The notes beneath the pieces were generated by a model that was not told the origin of the DNA, made no database searches, and was given only the letters and a program-made list of their open reading frames with translations. Positions 11,074 to 22,100 of a stretch of DNA of 38,000 nucleotides are shown here, piece after piece. The position numbers and the translations under genes were made by a program. How positions within the stretch are numbered: position 1 is the first letter of the stretch; the number at the start of each line of letters is the position of its first letter. This DNA comes from Owenia fusiformis (Eukaryota > Annelida > Polychaeta > Sabellida > Oweniidae): contig CAIIXF020000062.1 in assembly GCA_903813345.2 (NCBI GenBank), positions 1 to 38,000 on the forward strand, given 5' to 3'.

Positions 11074-12090
11074 TAGAGAGATTTCGCTCATACGTGAAAG
11101 TACAACTTATAACGTATGCTTATAAGTAAACGTACAACGTGTTTCATTATGTGGGCTTTTCGTCAGGAAAGATCTTCTCGGACTGTAATAAATAAAGGTC
11201 AAAGGGATGCCATTTGTACTTTCTTGAATTGTAGTATGTTTAGTTGATCCAAATGTGTTTGTCTGAAATAAAATAGGATCATACCTGGTATATAGTACAT
11301 ATGTTATAGACCCATATAATAGTTCGACATGAAGTATACGTATACGTATAAGTTGTAAGGGAACATGGGGCAAAACGGCCCTAAAAATGAATTTTAAGTT
11401 GTTTACATTTTTGAGTGTTTTATACTTGCCTAGGACTATCTTCTGTGATTTTTCAATGGTCAAAAATATTGTCGAGAGTGGGGCAAAACGTCCCATGGGT
11501 GGGGCAAAACGGCCCACCCTCTGTTACATGGGTATTAAAACCAAAATTAATCAATTACAAGACTCGTCCATACACTTCTTATCTCAGACGTTCAAATCTT
11601 TGACATATAAAGTATTCTTAACCGCTACCATAATTCTAGTCATTCGATATGTGTCGGAGTGAAATAAGGTACAAGCCAAATATTAAAATCGTTATATTTG
11701 AAAACCAATTCTTCTTGCAAATAGACGTCATTTTAATTTGCCTAATATTTGAAGCTCGAAATTTTTATAAATAAAGAATTAATGTGCAAACTCTATGTAA
11801 AATGTTAAATCAAAACGATATTCTATTGTTGCCGGATTTTTTAGAGATTCTCGTGGGAGAGGTAATTTACAAAAAGAGGGTGAAAAATAGAAATACCTCT
11901 TACGTAAAGCGAGACGCTGCTTGGTTAAAAATGGGCGGTCGAGAAGGTGGCAGACATTTCAAAATTCGATTATTGACTTTTGAAGAACCATCTTTTTATA
12001 GTTCAAAAGATATTTCGATGTGCCACTTTGCCCCAGATGGCCGTTTTACCCCATGTTACCCTACTTTCACTTATGTGCGAAATCTCTCTA
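11074..12090. mobile_element. Nested TA-flanked TIR element (TAGAGAGATTTCGC family), copy 1
   Basis: The left end TAGAGAGATTTCGC-CATA-GTGAAAGTA is matched in inverse orientation at 12062-12090, with TA at both outer ends. Subterminal ATGGGGCAAAACGGCC (from about 11365) is matched inversely by GGCCGTTTTACCCCAT near 12039-12054. A second element bounded by TACAACTTATA...TATAAGTTGTA (about 11101-11357) sits just inside the left end. It contains the reverse complement of the sequence at 27258-27430, ending in GTGTTTCATTATG. Open frames inside are not convincing genes. The size and TA termini suggest a Tc1/mariner-type MITE, but no transposase is present. Confidence 0.75.
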
Positions 12091-12612
12091 ATAAATCATG
12101 ACGTAATCAAACACTTCATAAATAACGTTATACGGGAATAATAAATCTGTTATAAGTGAGTTGTGAAATCTTTTCAATTCCCCAAATTATTATTGCACAA
12201 TTTATTGAAACGAAACTGTCAACCTCTGAAATGTTCGCAACACTACTCTCGGACTTTTTGAGGTCATGGTGACCATGCCAGTTTTGACGTGCCAATCGAG
12301 GGAGTAAATCCTGGCGCAAAATCTAAAAGTTGCTGTCGCGAAGACTGAATCGAAGTAGAAATATACATAAGTTTTACATTCACACGCATTTTGATAACAA
12401 AAACTTTTTTAATCGATTGACTTCACATGAAAATAATTCCAGTGGAAATAGCACTGCAAAATTATTCATTATAAATACAAGAAATTGATTGAAATACATG
12501 TGATGATTACAGAGGCGGATCTGGAAACCAACAGGGGGACATTTTCAACTGATAAAAAACGTAAGCGGAAAAAACGTGAGCTTACATTGTGAATATCTGA
12601 TAAAGCCTTAAA
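12091..12612. other. Non-coding stretch without a recognised feature
   Basis: AT-rich sequence between two mobile elements. No splice-bounded frame, tandem repeat or inverted repeat of note was found. Confidence 0.35.
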
Positions 12613-14108
12613 GGCCCGGTCACACCGCCTAAACGTTGCTGGAGCGTTCCTTGAACGTTGAAAAAAATCATCAACGCTCGTACACGTTCACCACCGTTTA
12701 ACAAAAGTTGGCATCCGTTAAAGCAACGCTGTAAACGCTCGGCCAACGCGGATGTTTCTCGAGTGGCCATCCTAACGCTCCAAAAGTTTTGAGCTGCTCA
12801 AAATATTGCGAGCGTTGAAAAAGGGACAATTTTACGCCCTGGCAAAGTTTATCACCGCTCCACCAACGCCCAGTCAAAGTTTGGCACCGCTAGACGCAAG
12901 TTCGTGGACGCTTGAATCCGCTAGACCAACGCAGAAATCTTAAACGCTGGACCACCGCTGCTTCGCCAGCGTTGCCCGGGCGGCGATTAAACGTTGCACA
13001 AACGTCGGTGGAGCGGTTGTTAGCGTTTTATCAGCGTTCATGGGGTTGTTGGAACGGTGTCGGACGTTGTCGCAGCGTTCCATGGCGGCGATGAACTTTG
13101 CTTTGGCGTTGGTATAGAGGTGTCGGAGCGGGACCAGGATTTGGCTATAAATACGTGAAGAAATGCACCACTGTGTAGAACACTGTGGAGACACTTGTGC
13201 ATTTTACATTTGATATATATTCATGTCTGGCATTTCAATTTTTTGCATTGTAAATTCCTAAATTAAGCGCTCAAAGTTTGTGATTTTGGATTTTAAAAAG
13301 GTGAATTATGCGATTTTTGTTTTTTTCATTAAATGTTAATACAAAAAGACTTTTACTGAGACCTTTATTCAAATATAGTATATACCTAGTGTTTTCACGT
13401 CAAGCAATTCAATAAATTATCTGTGAATTTTCTGCGCAGCTTGTAAAATGTTGCACTCGTCATGGTATTATACAAAAAGTTGATGCGCGCACAGCAATGC
13501 AAAAATTTGTCATGCGTCATGATTATTACTTTGCTGTAAATGTTATTTGACATTGTTAAAGCAATTTGAAAGTAAATCGGTTCCAAGTAATGGAAATGCA
13601 ACGATTAAATTGTGATATGTTTGTTTGAAATGATATGAGAGATTATTAAAGAAAATTGTAATGTTATTCATTCTTAATGTCATATTACATTAATAGAAGC
13701 ACTTTAGATTTAAAATTTTCTTCTTTAATCCTTGAAGGACTTTTGTTAAAGTTACAAATTCCAATAAAGGTCTTTACTCTTAAACACTTCCCACTTGAAA
13801 TAATTTCCCAGTAGTCAAACGCGATATGCTGCTAAACCAACGCTGCTGCTATTTATACCCCCGCCGAGGCAACGCTCTCATGCGCAGAACGCCGCTATAC
13901 CAACGCTCGCATTACCGCTAAACAAACGCTAGCTACCGCTCGCAACCGCTTAACCAACGCTAAAGCAACGCCGGCTTCAGCGGTGCACCGCTAAGCCAAC
14001 GCCCGTGTTTTTGTGTTTTTCCCCATTTTGTGTGCGTTGACGAGCGTTGATGAATTTTTTCAACGTTCAAGGAACGCTCCAGCAACGTCCCCGCGGTGTG
14101 ACCGGGCC
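12613..14108. mobile_element. GGCCCGGTCACACCGC TIR element, longer copy
   Basis: The ends are inverted repeats of about 75 bp. The outer part is GGCCCGGTCACACCGC; the match continues through the GTTGCTGGAGCGTTCCTTGA block to the ATCAACGCTCGT block. TTAAA directly flanks both sides, consistent with a short target duplication, although the flanks are part of a longer CCTTAAAGG palindrome. Both arms are crowded with CCAACGCT/ACCGCT motifs in both orientations (12640-13130 and 13800-14000), around an AT-rich core (13150-13800). No transposase frame is visible, so it is a non-autonomous DNA transposon whose superfamily I cannot assign. Confidence 0.85.
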
Positions 14109-14143
14109 TTAAAGGCCCACTTATTGCGGCCTTAAATACTAAA

Positions 14144-14854
14144 GGCCCGGTCACACCGCCTAAACGTTGCTGGAGCGTTCCTTGAACGTTGAAAAAAATC
14201 ATCAACGCTCGTAGACGTTCACCACCGTTTAACAAAAGTTGGCATCCGTTAAAGCAACGCGTCATGATTATTACTTTGCTGTAAATGTTATTTGACATTG
14301 TTAAAGCAATTTGAACGTAAATCGGTTCCAAGTAATGGAAATGCAACGATTAAATTGTGATATGTTTGTTTGAAATGATATGAGAGATTATTAAAGAAAA
14401 TTGTAATGTTATTCATTCTTAATGTCATATTACATTAATAGAAGCACTTTACATTTAAAACATTTCTTCTTTAATCCTTGAAGGACTTTTGTTAAAGTTA
14501 CAAATTCCAATAAAGGTCTTTACTCTTAAACACTTCCCACTTGAAATAATTTCCCCGTAGTCAAACGCGATATGCTGCTAAACCAACGCTGCTGCTATTT
14601 ATACCCCCGCCGAGGCAACGCTCTCATGCGCAGAACGCCGCTATACCAACGCTCGCATTACCGCTAAACAAACGCTAGCTACCGCTCGCAACCGCTTAAC
14701 CAACACTAAAGCAACGCCGGCTTCAGCGATGCACCGCTAAGCCAACGCCCGTGTTTTTGTTTTTTTCCCCATTTTGTGCGCGTTGACGAGCGTTGATGAT
14801 TTTTTTCAACGTTCAAGGAACGCTCCAGCAACGTCTGGGCGGTGTGACCGGGCC
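14144..14854. mobile_element. GGCCCGGTCACACCGC TIR element, internally deleted copy
   Basis: This copy begins 36 bp after the first. It is nearly identical to 12613-12728 joined directly to about 13514-14108, so ~785 bp of the longer copy is missing. The junction (CAACGCGTCATG) shares a GC dinucleotide with both parental breakpoints. The few differences (for example GTACACG/GTAGACG, GAAAGTAAATC/GAACGTAAATC) point to a recent origin. The termini extend symmetrically to CTAAAGG...CCTTTAG. The frame at 13960-14346 and others in the right half are repeat sequence. Confidence 0.85.
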
Positions 14855-14859
14855 TTTAG

Positions 14860-16042
14860 CTTGACGTTTTCAACGCGCAAAATGCCATGCTTAGTCCAAA
14901 ATAAGAAAACGGAAAATGTTTGAAAGAGTGGTATTTCGTATAATTCTGTTTCATGTTGACTTACTGAGGATGTCATATAATATACAGGAATAGACATATA
15001 GATTGATAATCGTATATCTAAAGCGTGACATATATCATCATACACAATGCTTGTCATTCGTGTGTAACTATACTTTTTGATCCATTCATGACAGAACTCA
15101 ACTATATTAATTTTCCACGCCAAAATCTTATCATAAATTCTTTTCATAGGCAATTCATATCAGGTATCAATGAAATGTTGAAATACATTTAATTCATACA
15201 TTTAATTAACATTCACTTGGCACCTTTTGAGATGGATCCCGGCTATGGTATTAATGGTTGAGAAATAGGGATCCTGATGACCATTGTGAATTGTTGTGTT
15301 TTATGGATTATGATGACGACTTGTCGAACGGATGTTGACCCTTTGAATTGCCTATGGACTTGGAGACAGGATTTTATCTATCCCGCATCATTTGAGACTA
15401 AATACTCTATCTTTTATGAGTACTAGTATTTACAACTATATTTGATGTTATGAGTATTGGCTATCAATTTTTTCATTTTTTCTTCAACATGTATTGTAAT
15501 GACTTCAGTACGAATGAAATGTCCCTTGGTGTTCTGATGTTCTTGTTGGGTTTCTTAAAAGTTTTTAGTCACCCTTCCCTTTTGGCATTTGTGCTTATAT
15601 ATTTACATATATATATCAATGTCAACTTATCACATTCATCAATGCCATGGCAAACATACTATTGCAAAGAACTGATGCATTGTATTTTGATTGGCACACC
15701 CTGTGTTTGAACTTATCCGTCCGTAAAATTGAAAACCTCAGTTTATCTATCTAAGCCAATTTGGACGTTAATATAAAAAGTACATTGTTCGTCCTTCTGA
15801 AACCGTTTTGTCAGCTATGATAGTTTTTGTGTTTGTCACCCTATTTCCATCACATTTTGTTTGTATGGCAAGTAGAAAAAGAATCACTTGTATTCTTTTA
15901 CTAAATGTATTCATACGGAGTTAACATTGACAGGTCCCATAAACCATGTTTTTAGCACACAAATCAATTTTGATGTGTTAATTTTTTTCAATTTGTCACC
16001 AGAGACAGTTATTCTTTCAAATGGTTTCAAAGGGCCTGTGTT
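14860..16042. other. Upstream region of the TSR/CCP gene; satellite monomer inside
   Basis: No exon is supported. At 15488-15545 the block AACATGTATTGTAATGACTT and its continuation match the 82-bp tandem repeat at 27557-27950, so an isolated monomer lies here. The hydrophobic frame at 15450-15710 runs through it and is not called. I could not identify a convincing TATA box or transcription start immediately upstream of the ATG at 16043. Confidence 0.45.
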
Positions 16043-16124
16043 ATGAAAAACCAGTATCATTTCTTCGAGATGAGACAACAAGGCAAGTATCTAGTAGCAG
16101 CCTTGGTCTGCATCGCGCTTGCGG
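16043..16124 (+). CDS. Exon 1: signal peptide
   Basis: The exon encodes 27 residues plus one base and ends at a strong donor (GCGG|GTAAGT). The second methionine, at 16070, begins the more typical secretion signal: MRQQGKY followed by the hydrophobic core LVAALVCIALA and a small residue at the junction. Translation may start at 16043 (nine residues longer) or at 16070; both are in frame. Signal cleavage is expected close to the exon 1/2 border, near GYVHAQ. Confidence 0.75.
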
Positions 16125-19100
16125 GTAAGTACATTTTTTCATCATCTGAAATTACAATGGTATTTTATTTTAAGAAAAGCGCTAATCTTGTAAAATTATT
16201 TCCCTCCATTTTCCGAAACGATGGACTTTTTGGTTGGTCGTGAACTTTTGAGCATGATTAAAAAACTATAAGTCATTGATCATGAACTTACACTTTGTGC
16301 CGTTACTTTACTTTCGTTTAAAGTTGCCTATTCGCAAGGCAGGAATGCATTTACAGATTTTTAACTTTTATACAATTCATTCTATACCACAGTCAGAAAT
16401 AAATATTTTGGAATAAATAATATTTGAAATAGTAAAAGACACATGGATTATGAATTGAAATTCGTTTAATCACTTTGATTTGCCGTTATTGAAACGACTA
16501 AATAGTACACCAGCCAAGCTGGCATTTGACTAAAACATCTAGATTCACTTCTAATTGACTTCATATCCAAGATATGCGAGAGTTGATCAGCTTGCAAACA
16601 TATTTATTTATCTAACCTATCTATTTGTCGAAAGAATTAAGAAAATTGATTGATTGATTGAATTTAGATATAAACTCATAAGCGCAAAAAATGATTTCCA
16701 GAGAAAAATGCATTTAAAAAATGTTAGTTCTCATTTCAAATTAAAACATAATAAAACGTATTCTTGACCTAGATTATTTTGAAAAATTAAGCATTTATAG
16801 AAAATATTTGTTCAAGAAAAAATTGACAATTTTTGATATTTTGCTTCGTGAGTGGCATCAGATCTAGAGCGGATTCTCGTGACATCACAAATTAAAAATC
16901 TGCTTTAAAAGTTAAAAAATGCAAAAACAGATATTGAATGTTTGAAATAATATGACTTTTGCAATAGAGTAGATAAAATAGTGTGTTTCAAAAAATGTCT
17001 CTTAAAATGTTTTTTCAAGTCATGTGTACCTCCGTGTTCTATGTTTGCAAAAACTACCTGTTTAAAGAAATATTAGTAAAAAGTCAACTCGTATTGATCA
17101 GAAATGGTCGCATATTTTCAAGTTATCGAAAATGTTCGATGACAATCTAATTTTGTATTTGTTTCAGGCTATGTCCATGCCCAGAGTTCAGGCACTTATG
17201 GGCCATGTAGACAACTGTGCAAAGGGTTAAGTCTGAATTGTGGAAAGACCTGCAAAGTAGACGATGTAAGGGGCACTATATTCACTATGTCATCAAAAAT
17301 ATAAATACACGTATGGACAGAAACTTTGAAAATGAATGTTTCAACACGTTCTTTTAAAGAAAATAGTCTCATTTTTCATTCATTATTCTTTGAATAACAT
17401 ATTATATATCACTTAATATTAATGCTATTAACCAGCATTTCTTATATTCATTCATTAATTTCTCATCTTCTACTAGTATTTATTGTTTTCTATTTAACAG
17501 CTAGCTGCTATAGACGAGGCGTGTTTTCGAACCAACACAAATGGAATTGAGGACCTACCAGAGGAACAGAAAGTACCAAAACTGAGCAAGATCTTAGATT
17601 TGTGTAACAAGCCAGGTGCAGTCCAAGCGGAGAAAACACCTAAAAAATGGAGAATAAAGGGTCGGGGTAAGAAGAATTATTATTTTTAACTCTGTTGTTC
17701 ATTTGTAAAACAGGTTAATGCCAGGTAAATGGATTTATTTTTCGAAGACTTCGCAATGATTAGCTGAAAAATATTAAATTATTTTCTAGTTTCGCATGGT
17801 GTAAGTTTTTAGTTCTCACTAGTAGTAAATATACAGACGTTGCTCAAGATAATCAGAGCAAAATATTGAATGTTACTGTTAAGTGAGCTTTTAAGATGCC
17901 TTTGGTTCTGCAATCAAATATTAAAATTGAATGAATATATTGTTTTCATATAATTATTTACCCCAACGACACCACAATAAAAAGCTACGGGAAATTAGAC
18001 CTGGTGTCATTTCGTAGCTTGGTTCACTGTATAAAAATGTATCTTCTGGCCAAGCAAAACGCCATCTAGTGTTAGTGGTCAATGAATCCCGATAGGATAA
18101 GTGCTAATATATCAGGAAACACTTCAAGTTCGGTTAGAAACAGAAATTCTACAGACGACGGAGTGATTTTTGAGACTATAGAGTAGAATAATTTTCTCAA
18201 ACAGCTCGTCTTTCGGTACCTCTCTCGAGGTTCATTTAGCTCGAAACCCATTTTGTCAAGGTGTAATTATATTGTAACAGCAAACTAGAAAAAACTAGAG
18301 CTGTACCCGTTGACAAGTTATGGAGTGAAATGTTGTAATGGTTATCTCTGGTATTTTTAACGCTTAACCTGAACCGAGCTATATGAGTATACACATATTG
18401 CAGCTTTGAAATCTCGCTAATATATCTTTTTCGTGAATTTTTAAGACACTAATGCACATTAAACCTCTTATGACCTACTTTTCCTACTATTCTTTTTAAT
18501 AGCATACCTTTTTTATTTATGTGAAAGGTTTTCCACAATTATAACTTTAATTTCAATTATACAGGGTGTTCCAAAAGTAACAGGACTGGTGCTGGCATTT
18601 TGTCAATTTTGCACTGAGTATCTTCAAATTTTCACAAATTGTACTTTGAAATATTGCAACTAAAGTTGTAAAGTTTCAGAAAAAATGATGAAATGCGATT
18701 AGAGTTATGGTTACTATAGTAACATGACATTCCAATACCCGGGGCAACTTTTTTCCTGAAAATGTGATACATTTTTGTATTACTGAAGAAAGTATCTAAT
18801 TCACCTATTATAATACATTTCTTGCTTATTTTATTAGTTCCTTTGTTGTAAAGGTGTTGCTATATACAATTCAAATTCAAGTATTGTTAAATTTCATATT
18901 GATAATAATATTTGTTCAATTTCCTGGAATATCACTATGTATAACAGTCTGAACAATTCACTGTTGAGTTTTTGAAAAGACCCAATTTGAAGCCAGTCGT
19001 CTACCTTGATAGCGCACTGCCTGCAGGTCACCATTAAAGACCATGCAGCCATAGAGAAGTTAGGTCTTGAGGTCTAAAACCATGCACCATAGTCCTCTGA

Positions 19101-22100
19101 TGATGCAAAATCTAATTTTTACTTATATTGAGAACGGAATGCTAATCAGTGCTTTAAGACCTTTAAAGATGAGAATAATCTTCTCCAAATTGTCCAATCG
19201 ACCCTGCGTGACATGTCCTCAAATGGGTTCACTCATTTGGGTCATGGATACAGAGTACTACTCTTGTACTGACCAAAGAGGAGCCTATTTTTCAAAGTAG
19301 AGGATACATAGGAATATCAAATGATGTAAAACAAATGTAATTCCCACTAGTTGTTCCGTTTCAACTTTGATATGGCATGTACAAAAATGATATGGCATGT
19401 ACAAAATGCTTAATGTCTCTGTAACTTTTGGCGTGGAATGTTGCCCCGGGTATTGTGATGTCATGTTACTATAGCAACCATAACTCTACCTGAGTTTCAT
19501 ATATTTTGTCGAAACTTTGCAGTCTTAGTAACGATACATGGAAGTACATTCTGTAAAATTTTGAAGATGATTGGTGCATATTTATCAAAATGCCAGCACC
19601 AGTCCTGTTACTTTTGAAACACCCTGTATTCTTAAAATATCATTTCCATGACTTTTCAACTTCTCTGAAAAAATGTGAGCCAAATCTCCATTAATGCAAT
19701 GTTCAAAACCTTGGTTTATTCGTTTAAACAACATTAAGGGACCTCCCATAGTATGCCATTTTAGTTTTAGACAGATCAACCAACATTTTTTGATAAATCA
19801 TGAAATTAAGTGACCATTGTAAGTTTTCACCATTGATGCCTTTTTGGCAGTCTGGCCCAACTAAAACAAGGTAAAACATGTGACATATTTTATTCGGCTT
19901 TGATCAGATATGTATATAGCAATGCCCTTATAGAAAAATACAAAATGTACTTCTACATGCGATTGTGTAATATGATTGATTTAATATTTAAGGAAATTAT
20001 TTGTGAATCGTTGCTTTATCAATGCACTATTATATGAATTTTTCTCTTTTTATAAATAAAATAATTCTGAATTTCAGGAGGGAAGAAACTGGTATATGGC
20101 CCCTGCAGGATCAGATGTACTCAATTGAACTTGAGAAAGTGTTCAGCCATTTGCAAGTTGAATCCTGTAAGTACTGTACCAGGTATAAGAGATTAAAATC
20201 ATCAAGATAATAGTCATTATATTATTAATAAGCATTCGCATGCCAGAGACTCAATTAATTTTTCAATATACAGGGTTTTTCATAATGGCTGTCCCCCATC
20301 AACCACCAATCCTAAATAGCAGGCCCATATATGTTATACATGAAATGAAAGCTTGTTCAATTCTGGACTTATTGAAATAACTTTGAGAAAGCTCTACAGT
20401 TTTTCCAACTTGCTACATATTTCTACAAAAGGTACCCAATTTAATCTTAGCATAAAATCTGAAAGCCACATTTTTCCAAAACTTGCCATGTGTCCTGCAA
20501 CAAGCTATGATAATGATGCCTTAATACTCTAAGATCTATAGTAATGTACTACAACTTTTAACATTTGATGGATGCTGAGGATATATCTTAATGATATTTG
20601 AAAGACAAAAGTATTAAATATCTAAAAGAAATAACCAGAGAGCACTAGATGATACAATGGATTAAATAAAATTCTACTCCTTTCTTTAAATCCAACGGGA
20701 ATAGTAGAAATAAACATGCAGATTGAGGGGATAAGTGACTACCAGACACAAGTTCACAAATTATGTTCCCAACGATCAGGCATGCTAAGATTTGGCACGT
20801 AAGTCCAGAATTGAAAAAGCTTCATTACGGTATATAGATTATGGGGGCATGTGATCTAGCATTGTCTGTGGGTGGGGGGACGGTCATTATGAAACACCCT
20901 GTACATTTTCTCCATTTTCATCGAAAAACTAGATTTTCTCAAACTCAGTTGTAAGCTGCACACTATTTTATATGAATCCATTTATTTGTATATAGGGGGA
21001 TACAATTGACGTACCTTGCTTTAAACAATGTGCAGCAGCTGTCCAAGTTAGAAACGGCCAAAGGGGCCTCCCTAATTGTCTCCGACAATGTAAAACTAGA
21101 GGCATACGCCCAGTCAGATGCGGAACCGCCACAAACCCATGTAAACATTTTACACAACTTTCTATCACATGGAGGTAGCCAAGTATATTAAGGCAGTCAA
21201 GGCAAAGGTTTACAGAATAATATCAACACAATGTAGACATTTTTTAGAAAGCATGCAAAGGGAAGCATTGAACTCGCCTATTTTTAAATCTTTACTACGC
21301 CCCTGTATTATTACTTTTTCAACATGGTATATTGCGTTTTCCTATTTGTTACTGGAGAGGTTAAGCTACCGTATAAAATCCACTACGCAACTTAAACGTA
21401 TCAATGGCCCCTATACAAATACATGTAGAGTTCACACATAAATAGCCGTTCAGCTCTAGTGTTTGTTTAGACTACACCATAGCTTGTAATGATTACATAG
21501 TATGCCATTGATGAAGTTCAATAGCTGGTTTTCTAATACATATTTTAAAGATATGCTATACAGATATGTAGGTCAGTATTACATAATCGTGAAATGAATA
21601 AGTCTGAATATATCATTGGTCAGAAAACACTAAAACCTGCTTGAAACTGTAAAAGTTTATACACTCTATTCCACACTGTATAGAAATAAAATAACTTACA
21701 CTATAAGTAACTGTGAGCCAATCATTGCATAGAAAAAACGTTATGCACTGTTTATAAGATTCACTGAGACAAGTGGGTCAATACTTCGTGTACTTTATGT
21801 GCTCTCACACAATTACCTTCCCTTGCATAAAGTTGCTCTACAGTTATATGTAACTGAATATTGTATATTCATCACAAACAACCTTAGCAAAATGATGGTT
21901 CGACGAAACGGACGGTTCGCTAAAACCAATAAACCAGGCAATTCAGGCCAATTTGGAAAGAAACTAGATAGCGTGATAGCGAATGAGGATAGTAAGTGAA
22001 ACATATTTTGCAAAGGTCAGCTTGTAAACTACTGGGTAGCCCTAAATGATGAGAAATATGTACAAAATATGTTTTGCATGATTTATTCATATCCCAATGA

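Noticed and set aside
11107-11517. 136-codon minus-strand frame
   Set aside because: It runs through the nested TIR element and its repeats; composition and context are those of non-coding repeat DNA.
13960-14346. 128-codon minus-strand frame
   Set aside because: It spans the junction of two GGCCCGGTCACACC elements and contains their inverted repeats.
15450-15710. Hydrophobic 86-codon frame just upstream of the gene
   Set aside because: It overlaps a monomer of the 82-bp satellite and has no family signature; the hydrophobicity follows from T-rich sequence.
21799-21999. Frame starting at ATG 21799 read as a stand-alone small gene
   Set aside because: Its 3' end coincides with a GTAAGT donor and the phase fits the TSR gene, so an internal exon is the better reading.
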